A stretch of 64,000 nucleotides of DNA from Streptomyces griseoviridis. GTDB lineage: Bacteria; Actinomycetota; Actinomycetes; Streptomycetales; Streptomycetaceae. The notes beneath the pieces were generated by a model. It saw only the letters and a list, made by a program, of their open reading frames with translations. It did no database searches and was not told the DNA's origin. The stretch spans positions 6,041,501 through 6,105,500 of the forward strand of contig NZ_CP029078.1 of the NCBI RefSeq assembly GCF_005222485.1. Direction: 5' to 3'. Shown here piece after piece: positions 26,729 through 35,854 of the stretch (positions within the stretch are counted from its first letter, which is position 1; the number at the start of each line of letters is the position of its first letter). Position numbers and translations under genes: made by a program.

Positions 26729-28824
26729 ATGGTGGGTGACCCTCCGATCTGCGGGGTGGACGGTCGCAGGACGGTGAAGACGTGCGCGGGCCGGTGCCCC
26801 GGCTCCAGGCGTACGTAGTTGGCCCTGCCCCAGTGGTAGGTCTCGCCGGTGAGCTCGTCGCGCACCGGCACCGACTCGTGCCAGTCGAGGCCGAGTTGCG
26901 GCATGTTCAACGAGACCGTGGCCTCCTGGGTGTGGTGCGCGTCGAGGTTGGCGACCACCAGAACCGTGTTCGAACCGCTCCGCTTCGAGTAAGCGATCAC
27001 CGCCTCCTGGTCGACGGGATGGAAGTGCAGGTCGCGCAGTTGGCGCAGGGCGGGGCTCGCCCGGCGGATCTCGTTGAGCCGGGTGATCAGGGGGGCGATG
27101 GTGCGGCCCTCGCGGGCGGCGGCTTCCCAGTCGCGGGGGCGGAGCTGGTACTTCTCGGAGTCGAGGTACTCCTCGCTGCCGTCGCGCAGCGGGGTGTTCT
27201 CGCAGAGTTCGTAGCCGCTGTAGACGCCCCAGGTGGGGGAGAGGGTGGCGGCCAGGACGGCGCGGACCTCGAAGGCGGGCCTGCCGCCGTGCTGGAGGAA
27301 GGCGTGCAGGATGTCGGGGGTGTTGACGAAGAGGTTGGGCCGCATCGACGCGGCGCTCTCCCCGGACAGTTCGGTGAGGTAGTCGGTGAGTTCGGGCTTG
27401 GTGGTGCGCCAGGTGAAGTAGGTGTACGACTGCTGGAAGCCGATCTCGCCGAGGGTGCGCATCATCGCCGGGCGGGTGAACGCCTCGGCGAGGAAGATCA
27501 CGTCGGGGTCGGCGCGGTTGATCTCGCCGATGACCCGCTCCCAGAACACCACGGGTTTGGTGTGCGGGTTGTCGACGCGGAAGATCCGCACCCCGTGGCC
27601 CATCCACAGCCGCAGCACCCGTACCGTCTCCGCGACGAGTCCTTCGAGGTCGGCGTCGAAGGCGACGGGGTAGATGTCCTGGTACTTCTTCGGCGGGTTC
27701 TCCGCGTACGCGATGCTCCCGTCGGCCCGGTGGTTAAACCACTCCGGGTGCTTGTCGACCCACGGGTGGTCGGGGGAGCACTGGAGGGCGAAGTCCAGGG
27801 CGACTTCGAGGCCGAGGTCACGGGCCCGCCCCACGAACCAGGCGAAGTCCTCCGTCGTGCCCAGGCGCGGGTGCACCGCGTCGTGGCCGCCCTCGGGCGA
27901 ACCGATCGCCCACGGCACGCCGACGTCGTCGGGGCCGGCGGACAACGTGTTGTTGCGGCCCTTGCGATACGTCGTGCCGATCGGGTGGATCGGCGGCAGA
28001 TACACCACATCGAAACCCATGCCCGCGATTGCCGGAAGCCTGCCTGCCGCCGTCCTGAAGGTGCCGTGGGGCTCCTCGGGCGTGCCCTCGGAACGCGGGA
28101 AGAACTCGTACCAGGCGCCGTACAGGGCCCGTTCACGCTCCACGAGCAGCGGCAGCGGCTCGGACGAGGTGACCAGGTCACGCACCGGATGGCGGGCCAG
28201 TACCGCCGTCACCTCGGGGGCCAGCGCCGCCGCCAGCCGTGAGGTGGCCGGAAGGCTGCGGTCGCGCAGCGCGTCGGCGGCGCCGCGCACCGCCTTGCGC
28301 AGCCCGCCGCCCTTGGGGACGCCCGCGGCGGCCCGTTCGTACAGCCGCGCGCCCTCCTCCAGGACCAGTTCGGTGTCGATGCCGGCCGGGATCTTGATCC
28401 CGGCGTGGTGGTGCCAGGTGGTGAGCGGATCGCTCCACGCCTCGACGTGGTACGTCCAGCGGCCGGGCGCGGTGACGGTGACGGTGGCGCCCCAGCGGTC
28501 GGTGCCGGGGGCGAGTTCACGCATCGGGGTCCAGGGGCCCTTGCGCCCCTGCGGATCGGTGAGGACGACATCGGCCGCCACGGCATCGTGACCCTCACGG
28601 AACACGGTGGCCGAGATCTCGAACGATTCCCCGGTCACCGCCTTCGCGGGACGCCTGCCGCGCTGGACGACGGGACGTACGTCGAGGACGGGGATGCGTC
28701 CGATGAGGTCCTGGCCGGCCGCGGAGGGTGGCTCCGGGGGCGGCGGACCGGTGTCGGCCGGGGGTACCGGGGCCGTCGCGGTGCCGGGTGTCGGGGGTGC
28801 TGACGTGTGGTGCGTGGCGGGCAT
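26725..28824 (-). CDS. glgE: maltosyltransferase GlgE (alpha-1,4-glucan:maltose-1-phosphate)
   Basis: Transfers maltose from maltose-1-phosphate to growing alpha-1,4-glucan. 699 residues, GH13 subfamily 3. [10 protein letters not shown] carries nucleophile D418 and FLAEAFTRP carries E447. Both are offset by 24 from the S. coelicolor residues D394/E423 (from memory), because of a Pro-rich N-terminal tail (residues 1-40). The ATG was chosen for AGGAG six bases upstream; a TTG 21 bases earlier is unlikely. Overlaps treS. First gene of the leftward glgE-treS-mak-glgB operon. Confidence 0.96.
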
Positions 28825-28896
28825 GACCGCTCCTGTCCGCGTCAACGTGGGTGGGCGGATGGCTGAGGGGAGGTGGGTCCTGCGTCAGGTACCCCT

Positions 28897-28914
28897 CGAA
28901 TTCCGGGGAATTCG
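28897..28914. promoter_or_regulatory. palindrome upstream of glgE
   Basis: CGAATTCC-GG-GGAATTCG, perfect 8-bp arms, with flanking CCCCT and AGGGG extending it imperfectly. It lies 73 bases before the glgE ATG in the 247-bp gap before the subtilisin gene. Candidate operator for the glucan operon; no regulator is identified. Confidence 0.4.
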
Positions 28915-29071
28915 GAGGGGGTCGTACCGGAGGTTCCTTCCCACCCTAAGCGAGTGCGCAATCCGGCACTTTGTTAACTACTCGCGCGTATGTCTACACA
29001 CGAGTCCGGCCGGGCCCGCGGGGTTCGGCGGCCGCGTCGGGACACTGTCGGGCAGGGCTGCCGGTCTGCCG

Positions 29072-30289
29072 CTACAGGGCCGGTACCTGCAGGAGTTCGT
29101 CCGGCGAACCGGGCCCCCGGCCGGACACTTTCCCGTGCGCCGCATTCTTTGCGAGCGCTTTGGAAACACGCTCAGGCTCGGCCTTCGGGTTTTCGGACAA
29201 ATACAGCGCGGCGGCGCCCGCGACATGCGGACTCGCCATCGACGTACCTGAATAGGTCGCTTCGGCGGTGTCACTGGCATAGGACGCGGAGGTGACGGCG
29301 ACGCCCGGCGCGAACAGGTCGACCGACGGGCCGAAGTTCGAGAAGGGGGCGCGGGCGTCGTCGGGTCCTGTCGCGCCGACCGTGATCGCCTCCGCCACGT
29401 CCGCGGGCGAGAACAGCCCGGCCGGCCGCCCCGCGTTGCCCGCCGCGACCGTGTAGGTGACACCGGACGCGACGGAGGCGCGGACGGCCGCGTCCAACTG
29501 GGCGTTGTACGGACCGCCCACGCTGAGGTTGGCGACCGCGGGCCGCCGCGCGTGCCGGGTCACCCAGTCGACGCCCGCGATGACCTGCGCGGCCGTGCCG
29601 GTGCCCCGGTCGTCGAAGACCCGCACGGAGACGATCCGCGCCTTCCCGGCGACCCCGTACCGCGCACCCGCGACGGTGGCCGCGACATGCGTGCCGTGCC
29701 CGTTGCCGTCGGAGGCGGTCCGGTCGCCGTCGGCGAAGTCCCAGCCGTGGGAGGCCCGTCCGCCGAAGTCCCGGTGGGTGACGCGGACGCCGGTGTCGAT
29801 CACGTACACCGTCACCCCGCGGCCCCCCGACGCGGTCCGCCGGTAGCGCCCGTCGAGCGGCAGCCCCGGCCGGTCGATCCGGTCCAGCCCCCAGGGCGGC
29901 GGGTCGCCCTCGGCGCCCGCGAGCGACACCCGGGTGTCGGGGACGACGGCCGCGACCCGCGGGTCGGCCGCGAGCCGCCGCGCCCGCGCCGCGTCCGCGC
30001 GGACCGCGTAGCCGTTCAAGGCGGTCCGGTAGGTCCGCACGATCCGGACCCCGTACCGGTCGACGACCGCCCGCCCGGCGGGGGACCCGGCCAGCACCCG
30101 CTCCGCCGACGAGGGCGGCGAGTGGCTCCTGAACGTCACCAGATAGCTCCCGCCGGGCGGGCCGGCGTCCGTGTCCCCGGCCCCGGGCGCCGCCCGCGCG
30201 GGCAGCGGGCCGATCGCGAGCAGGACGGCGCAGGCCACCGCCGTCAGCCCGCCGAGCCGGCCAGGACGCCGGTCACGCGTCCGTGCCAT
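29072..30289 (-). CDS. secreted subtilisin-like serine protease (S8)
   Basis: Exported endopeptidase, 405 residues. A Sec signal with an Arg-rich n-region and hydrophobic core (about 13-30) ends at ARA-AP (cleavage near 33). An I9 inhibitor prodomain (about 48-122) starts SYLVTFRSHSPPS. The catalytic triad is D165 (VIDTG), H198 (NGHGTHVA) and S350 (SGTSMASPH), with oxyanion N285 (AAGNAG). This is the proteinase K-like (S8A fungal/actinobacterial) group. The ATG at the signal peptide was taken as start; the frame runs 56 codons further upstream without signal logic. It stands between glgE and the divergent glgP, an odd place for an extracellular protease. Confidence 0.92.
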   Translation of the reverse strand: MARTRDRRPGRLGGLTAVACAVLLAIGPLPARAAPGAGDTDAGPPGGSYLVTFRSHSPPSSAERVLAGSPAGRAVVDRYGVRIVRTYRTALNGYAVRADAARARRLAADPRVAAVVPDTRVSLAGAEGDPPPWGLDRIDRPGLPLDGRYRRTASGGRGVTVYVIDTGVRVTHRDFGGRASHGWDFADGDRTASDGNGHGTHVAATVAGARYGVAGKARIVSVRVFDDRGTGTAAQVIAGVDWVTRHARRPAVANLSVGGPYNAQLDAAVRASVASGVTYTVAAGNAGRPAGLFSPADVAEAITVGATGPDDARAPFSNFGPSVDLFAPGVAVTSASYASDTAEATYSGTSMASPHVAGAAALYLSENPKAEPERVSKALAKNAAHGKVSGRGPGSPDELLQVPAL

Positions 30290-30603
30290 GGTTCGCGTCT
30301 CGGTTCCCCTCAGTTCCCCTCCTCGACCCGGCACACGACCACGCCCCCGTCGCCGGGGGCACCCGGCGGCCGGTCGGTACGCCACGGGGGAAGCCTCTCG
30401 TGCGCGCCGAAGCCCGACAAGAACGCCTCGGGGGGCGGAATCGGCCATCTCGCGCACCGCCCGTGCCGCAGGTCGTACGGGGTCCCGGACGGTGTCCGGC
30501 CGGGCGGCGCCGTGGTGAGGGCGGCCGGACGCCTATACCGTCGACCGTGACGACGGGACGCACACCGCCGTGCGTCCCTTTCCGCACGCCTGACGAGGTG
30601 GCA
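30290..30603. other. 314-bp divergent control region between subtilisin and glgP
   Basis: Gene-free. A direct repeat GTTCCCCTCagTTCCCCTC occurs near 30302-30322, close to the protease start. No clear consensus promoter or operator was recognised. Confidence 0.4.
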
Positions 30604-33222
30604 ATGAAGGCTATCCGTCGCTTCACCGTCCGACCCGTCCTGCCCGAACCCCTCCAGCCGCTCAGCGACCTCGCGCGCAATCTGCGCTGGTCCTGGCACG
30701 CGGAGACCCGCGACCTCTTCCACTCCGTCGACCCCGAACGCTGGGCCGCGTCGGACCGCGACCCGGTACGGCTGCTCGGCAGCGTGCCACCGGCCCGGCT
30801 CGCCGAGCTGGCCCAGGACCGCCGCTTCCTGCGCCGGCTGACCGCCGCCGCCGACGACCTCGACGACTATGTCCGCGGCGCGCGCTGGTACCAGGCGCAG
30901 TCCGGTGAACTCCCCGCCGCCGTCGCCTACTTCTCCCCCGAGTTCGGCATCACCGCCGCCCTGCCCCAGTACTCGGGCGGCCTCGGCATCCTGGCCGGCG
31001 ACCACCTCAAGGCCGCGAGCGACCTCGGGGTGCCGCTGATCGGGGTCGGCCTGCTCTACCGGCACGGCTACTTCCGCCAGACCCTCTCCCGGGACGGCTG
31101 GCAGCAGGAGCACTACCCCGTCCTCGACCCGCACGAGCTGCCCCTCACCCTCCTCGAAGAGGCCGACGGCACCCCCGCCCGGGTCGCCCTCGCGCTGCCC
31201 GGCGGCCGGCAGCTGCACGCCAGGATCTGGCTGGCCCAGGTCGGCCGGGTGCCGCTGCTGATGCTGGACTCCGACGTCGAGGAGAACGACGTCGGCGGAC
31301 GCGGGGTGACCGACCGCCTCTACGGCGGCGGCAGCGAACACCGGCTGCTCCAGGAGATGCTGCTCGGCATCGGCGGGGTGCGGGCGGTGCGCGCGTACTG
31401 CCGGCTCACCGGACACCCGCGACCCGAGGTCTTCCACACCAACGAGGGCCACGCCGGGTTCCTCGGCCTGGAACGCATCGCCGAACTCGCCGACGACGGG
31501 CTGGACTTCGACGCCGCCCTGGAGGCGGTACGGGCCGGCACCGTCTTCACCACCCACACCCCGGTGCCGGCCGGCATCGACCGCTTCGACCGCGACCTCG
31601 TCGCCCGGCACTTCGGCCCCGACGCCGAACTCCCGCGCATCGACGTCGGCCAGATCCTCCGGCTCGGCAGGGAGACCTACCCGGGAGGCGAACCCGACCT
31701 CTTCAACATGGCCGTGATGGGCCTGCGCCTCGGACAGCGCGCCAACGGCGTCTCCCTGCTGCACGGGCAGGTCAGCCGGGAGATGTTCGCCGGCCTCTGG
31801 CCCGGCTTCGACGCCGAGGAGGTGCCCATCACCTCGGTGACCAACGGCGTCCACGCGCCGACCTGGGTGGCTCCCGAGGTGCTCAGGCTCGGCGCCCGGC
31901 AGGTCGGCGCCCAGCGCACCGAGGACGCCCTCACCGTCGGCGGCTCGCAGCGCTGGGACGCGGTCGCCGACATCCCCGACCTCGACATCTGGGAGCTGCG
32001 CCGCACCCTGCGCGAGCAACTGGTGACCGAGGTACGGCGCAGGCTGACCGTGTCCTGGCGCCAACGCGGCGCGGGCACGGCCGAGTTGGGGTGGATCGAC
32101 GGGGTGCTCGACCCGGACGTCCTGACCATCGGGTTCGCCCGCAGGGTCCCGTCGTACAAGCGGCTGACGCTGATGCTGAGCGACCCCGACCGGCTGAAGG
32201 GCCTGCTGCTGCACCCCGAGCGGCCGATCCAGATCGTGGTCGCGGGCAAGGCCCACCCGGCGGACGACGGCGGCAAACGCCTGGTGCAGGAGCTGGTGCG
32301 GTTCGCCGACGACCCGCGGGTGCGGCACCGGATCGTCTTCCTGCCCGACTACGGCATGGGGATGGCGCAGAAGCTCTACCCGGGCTGCGACATCTGGCTC
32401 AACAACCCGCTGCGCCCGCTGGAGGCGTGCGGCACGTCGGGCATGAAGGCCGCCCTCAACGGCTGCCTCAACCTGTCGGTCCTCGACGGCTGGTGGGACG
32501 AGTGGTTCCAGCCCGACTTCGGCTGGGCGATCCCCACCGCGGACGGCGCGGGCACCGACCCCGACCGCAGGGACGCCATAGAGGCGGCCGCCCTCTACGA
32601 CCTGCTGGAGCAGCGGGTCGCGCCGCGCTTCTACGAGCGCGGCAGGACCGGACTGCCCGACCGCTGGATCGAGATGGTCCGCCAGACCCTCACCCTGCTC
32701 GGCCCCAAGGTGCTGGCGGGCCGGATGGTCAGGGAGTACGTGGAGCGCCTCTACACCCCGGCCGCCCACGCCCACCGCGTGATGACCCCGGACACGGCCC
32801 GCGCGCTGGCGGGCTGGAAGGAGCGGGTGCGGGCGGCCTGGCCCGGGGTGCGGGTCGACCATGTGGAGACGACGACGGCCACCCCGACGGCGGAACTCGG
32901 CTCGACGCTCGGCCTGCGGGTCCGCGTCGCGCTGGCCGGCCTCGGCCCCGAGGACGTCGAGGTCCAGGCGGTCTCCGGCCGGGTGGACCCGGAGGACCGC
33001 CTCACGGACGCGACGGCGACCCCCCTCAAACCGGTCGGCACCCCCGACCTGGAGGGCCGCTGGCTCTACGAGGGCCCGCTGGCCCTGGACCGCACGGGCC
33101 CCTACGGCTACACGGTCCGCATCCTCCCGTCCCACCCCCTGCTCGCCTCCCCGACCGAACTGGGCCTGGTGACGACACCGACGGAGGACGCGGCGGCGGG
33201 GGCGGGGGTGCTGCTGCGGTGA
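30604..33222 (+). CDS. glgP: alpha-glucan phosphorylase (GT35, DUF3417-containing)
   Basis: Releases glucose-1-phosphate from alpha-1,4-glucan with PLP cofactor. 872 residues. An N-terminal DUF3417 segment (about 12-125: LQPLSDLARNLRWSWHAETRDLF) is followed by the phosphorylase core: YFSPEFGI, HTNEGHAGF, GFARRVPSYKR, and the PLP-Lys motif EACGTSGMKAALNG. Linear-glucan phosphorylases with this N-terminus are the actinobacterial type. GAGGTGG precedes the ATG. Divergent from the glgE operon, it is the breakdown arm complementing synthesis; GlgX further right debranches. Confidence 0.94.
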   Translation: MKAIRRFTVRPVLPEPLQPLSDLARNLRWSWHAETRDLFHSVDPERWAASDRDPVRLLGSVPPARLAELAQDRRFLRRLTAAADDLDDYVRGARWYQAQSGELPAAVAYFSPEFGITAALPQYSGGLGILAGDHLKAASDLGVPLIGVGLLYRHGYFRQTLSRDGWQQEHYPVLDPHELPLTLLEEADGTPARVALALPGGRQLHARIWLAQVGRVPLLMLDSDVEENDVGGRGVTDRLYGGGSEHRLLQEMLLGIGGVRAVRAYCRLTGHPRPEVFHTNEGHAGFLGLERIAELADDGLDFDAALEAVRAGTVFTTHTPVPAGIDRFDRDLVARHFGPDAELPRIDVGQILRLGRETYPGGEPDLFNMAVMGLRLGQRANGVSLLHGQVSREMFAGLWPGFDAEEVPITSVTNGVHAPTWVAPEVLRLGARQVGAQRTEDALTVGGSQRWDAVADIPDLDIWELRRTLREQLVTEVRRRLTVSWRQRGAGTAELGWIDGVLDPDVLTIGFARRVPSYKRLTLMLSDPDRLKGLLLHPERPIQIVVAGKAHPADDGGKRLVQELVRFADDPRVRHRIVFLPDYGMGMAQKLYPGCDIWLNNPLRPLEACGTSGMKAALNGCLNLSVLDGWWDEWFQPDFGWAIPTADGAGTDPDRRDAIEAAALYDLLEQRVAPRFYERGRTGLPDRWIEMVRQTLTLLGPKVLAGRMVREYVERLYTPAAHAHRVMTPDTARALAGWKERVRAAWPGVRVDHVETTTATPTAELGSTLGLRVRVALAGLGPEDVEVQAVSGRVDPEDRLTDATATPLKPVGTPDLEGRWLYEGPLALDRTGPYGYTVRILPSHPLLASPTELGLVTTPTEDAAAGAGVLLR

Positions 33223-33280
33223 GCGCGCGCCGGGCGCCCGGTCGGCGGGCGTCCGGCCGACGGCGTCAGGGCGCCGGCCC

Positions 33281-33802
33281 TCAGTCCTCCGCCAGGTCCG
33301 CGCAGAGCCGTCGCAGGGTCGCCCCGCAGCGGCGGGCGTACGCCTGCTGGAGGGCTCGGGCCGCCGGGCCCGCCGCTCGGGCGTACCACTTCTGGCCGCG
33401 GCTGAAGGCGGCGACCGTCAGCCAGACCGTGCCGTCCCCGGTGCGGTCGACGGTGAAGGACTCCTCGCCGGACTCGGGGTGGCCGGCCAGGGTGCCGTAG
33501 GCCCAGCCGCGGCGGCGCGGCTCGTCCTGGGTCCACACCACCCGGCAGGGGGCCCGAATGATTCCGGCCAGGGTGACGGTGACGTCGACGTCGGGGGCCG
33601 CGCGGTCGGCGTCGGTCTCCATGCCGACGCCCATCGCGCGGTGCATCTCCCAGGTGAGGACCGCCTCCGAGGCTCGGCGGAAGACCTTCTCGCCCTCGCC
33701 GATGCGGGTCCGCACATGGAGGGAGTGGTAGCCGGGCGGGCAGAAGGCCGGATCGTCGCGGGTCGCGCCGACCGGCTCGTACGTGAAGTGCGGCGAGGAC
33801 AT
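33281..33802 (-). CDS. DUF1990 (UPF0548) family protein
   Basis: 173 residues without signal peptide or membrane helix, matching the DUF1990 pattern: an early FTYEPVGATRD, PPGYHSLHVRTRIGEGEKVFRRASEAVLTW, then a beta-rich half with VVWTQDEPRRRGWAYGTLAGHPESGEESF. Members resemble START/SRPBCC-like ligand-binding folds, but no activity is established. Convergent with glgP (58-bp gap). ATG chosen; the upstream TTG in frame is weaker. Confidence 0.8.
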   Translation of the reverse strand: MSSPHFTYEPVGATRDDPAFCPPGYHSLHVRTRIGEGEKVFRRASEAVLTWEMHRAMGVGMETDADRAAPDVDVTVTLAGIIRAPCRVVWTQDEPRRRGWAYGTLAGHPESGEESFTVDRTGDGTVWLTVAAFSRGQKWYARAAGPAARALQQAYARRCGATLRRLCADLAED

Positions 33803-33820
33803 GGCACCCAAGAGTAGGGC

Positions 33821-33851
33821 GGCCCCCGGGATCAGCTACCTCCCGGGGGCC
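33821..33851 (-). terminator. terminator of the first M4 protease gene
   Basis: Perfect 11-bp stem GGCCCCCGGGA / TCCCGGGGGCC with a nine-base loop, 24 bases past the protease stop on the minus strand. Confidence 0.75.
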
Positions 33852-33875
33852 ATTGTTCGGTCAACTACCTTGCGC

Positions 33876-35537
33876 TCAGGTCACGTTGACGGCGGTCCAG
33901 GCCGACGCCACCGCGTTGTACTCGGTCGATCCCGAGCCGTACAGGGCGGCCGCGGCGGAGAGCGTGCCGGTGCGGGCCGACTTGTAGTTCGTCGTCGACG
34001 TGAAGTACGTCGTCAGCGCCTTGTACCAGATCTGCAGCGCCTTGGCGCGGCCGATGCCGGTGACCGTGGAGCCGCTGTACGTGGGCGAGTTGTAGCTGAC
34101 GCCGTTGATCGTCTTCGCGCCGCTGCCCTCGGACAGCAGGTAGAAGAAGTGGTTGGCGACACCGGACGAGTAGTGCACGTCCAGGTTCTTCGTCGTCGAG
34201 GACCAGTAGTTGGCGGAGGCGCCGTCCTTGCTGGGCTGGTCCATGTACCGCAGCGGCGTGCCGTTGCCGTTGATGTTGATCTTCTCGCCGATGAGGTAGT
34301 CGCCGACGTCGGAGGCGTTGTTGGCGTAGAACTCCACGCCGGTGCCGAAGATGTCGGAGGTCGCCTCGTTCAGGCCGCCGGACTCGCCCGAGTAGTTGAG
34401 GCCCGCGGTGTTGGAGGTGACGCCGTGGCTCATCTCGTGGCCCGCCACGTCCAGCGAGGTCAGCGGGTGCGTGTTGGACGAGCCGTCGCCGTACGTCATG
34501 CAGAAGCAGCTGTCGTCCCAGAACGCGTTGACGTACGCGTTGCCGTAGTGGACGCGGGAGTAGGCGGCGACACCGTTGTTCTTGATGCCGTTGCGCCCGA
34601 AGGTGCTCTTGTAGAAGTCCCAGGTGGCCTGGGCGCCGTAGGCGGCGTCCACCGCGGCCGTCTGGTCGGTGCTCGAGCTGGAGGCGGCGCCGGTGCCCCA
34701 GGTGTCGTCCGCGTCGGTGAACAGGGACCCGGTGCCGGAGGTGCTCCGGGCCAGGTTGTAGGTCTTGTGACCGCCGCGCGTGGTGTCGTACAGCTGGTAC
34801 GTCGAGCCCGACAGCGTGGTGTTGAGGGTGACGGTGCCCGAGTACAGGCTCTTGCCGGTGCCGGTCTCGATGCCCTGGTACTCGTAGAGCTTCTTGCCGC
34901 TGGCCGCGTCGGTGATGACGTGCAGCTGGTTCGGGGTGCCGTCGTCCTGGAGGCCGCCGACGACGGTCTCGTAGGCGAGGACCGGGGTGCCGTCGCCGGC
35001 CCAGATCACCTTGCGGGGGGCGGCGTCGGCGGCGGTGGCGGCCGAACCGGCGTCCTTCGCGACGGTCAGCGCCTGCTTCTCCGCCTTGGCCGCGGCGATC
35101 TGCGGCTTCACCGAGGCGACCTTGATGGTCGCCTTGACGGCCTTGGTGACGCCTCTGGTGGCGCCGGTCGCCGACTGGTGGACGATCAGGTCGCCGCCGA
35201 GCACGGGCAGGCCCGCGTAGGTGCGCTCGTAGCGGGTGTGCACCGAGCCGTCGGTGTCCTTGAGGACGTCCTTGACGACCAGCTTCTCCTTGGCGCCGAG
35301 ACCTATCTCCTGCGCGGTCTCGGTGGCGTCGGCCTGGCGCTCCTCGACGAGCGAGGCGCGGGCGCCGGCGGAGAGTTGGAGCGGCGCCGCGGCGAGCGGG
35401 GCCTTGGCCGTGGTGTCCGCCGGGGTCTGGGCGGCGGCCGGACCGGTGGTCAGACCGGTGGCGAGCAGGGCTCCGGCGGCAACAGCGGTGGCGATGGCCA
35501 GAGTCGAGCGCTTGTGACGCGTGTAGAGGGGGGTCAC
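33876..35537 (-). CDS. secreted M4 (thermolysin-family) metalloprotease
   Basis: Extracellular zinc endopeptidase, 553 residues as preproenzyme. Signal peptide about 1-35 (LAIATAVAAGALLATGLTTGPAAA), then an FTP/PepSY propeptide (RYERTYAGLPVLGGDLIVH). The catalytic domain has VAGHEMSHGVT (HExxH) and the third zinc ligand in GGLNEATSD; the C-terminal M4 helical domain has DVHYSSGVANHFFYLLSEG with the active-site His. The disulfide-like DDSCFCMTYGDG is shared with the neighbour. GTG start with AAGGAG five bases upstream; the longer open frame is rejected because the signal peptide starts here. Paralogue of the next gene. Confidence 0.94.
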   Translation of the reverse strand: MTPLYTRHKRSTLAIATAVAAGALLATGLTTGPAAAQTPADTTAKAPLAAAPLQLSAGARASLVEERQADATETAQEIGLGAKEKLVVKDVLKDTDGSVHTRYERTYAGLPVLGGDLIVHQSATGATRGVTKAVKATIKVASVKPQIAAAKAEKQALTVAKDAGSAATAADAAPRKVIWAGDGTPVLAYETVVGGLQDDGTPNQLHVITDAASGKKLYEYQGIETGTGKSLYSGTVTLNTTLSGSTYQLYDTTRGGHKTYNLARSTSGTGSLFTDADDTWGTGAASSSSTDQTAAVDAAYGAQATWDFYKSTFGRNGIKNNGVAAYSRVHYGNAYVNAFWDDSCFCMTYGDGSSNTHPLTSLDVAGHEMSHGVTSNTAGLNYSGESGGLNEATSDIFGTGVEFYANNASDVGDYLIGEKININGNGTPLRYMDQPSKDGASANYWSSTTKNLDVHYSSGVANHFFYLLSEGSGAKTINGVSYNSPTYSGSTVTGIGRAKALQIWYKALTTYFTSTTNYKSARTGTLSAAAALYGSGSTEYNAVASAWTAVNVT

Positions 35538-35854
35538 ACAAGCTCCTTGGAGTGGGGAGTCCGGACCGGCGTGGGGCGTCCGGCCGGGAGTTGCTTGAGG
35601 TTGTGCGGCGGTTGTGAGGAAGAGTGGCATCAAGGACGCGTACATGTCAGTCCCGCGAAGTGATGTTGGCTGAATATCGACGTCCGAGTGAACATTGCGG
35701 GAATGTGAACCCGCTTGACCTCCGTAAAGGCCCAACCAGCGGGCGGCATGGTGTTGGCAAAAAACTGGTCCCGCCCAGAGGCGTGGGAGGGCGCCGCCCC
35801 GGGGATTCGAACCGCCGGGGCGACGCCCTGGCACGGGCCCGCGGGCCCCGCGCC
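35538..35854. other. 317-bp gap between the two M4 protease genes
   Basis: Holds the promoter/leader of the left protease (35538-35750, with a small ACATT-GCGGG-AATGT inverted repeat at 35692-35706) and the terminator of the right one. No gene. Confidence 0.5.
35759..35829 (-). terminator. terminator of the second M4 protease gene
   Basis: On the minus strand a 14-bp stem with one mismatch (arms 35788-35802 and 35815-35829) is followed by a small CTGG/CCAG hairpin and TTTTTT, a rare U-tract in this genome. The loop of the large hairpin contains a T-loop-like GGTTCGAATCC. Confidence 0.7.

Noticed and set aside
33230..33261. CCGGGCGCCCGG and GTCGGC/GCCGAC hairpins between glgP and the DUF1990 gene as terminators
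   Set aside because: Short stems of the kind expected by chance in 75% GC DNA; not strong enough to list.
35803..35813. GGATTCGAACC, resembling a tRNA T-loop on the minus strand
   Set aside because: No acceptor, D or anticodon arm can be drawn around it; it lies in the loop of the protease terminator hairpin. Chance similarity is the simplest view.
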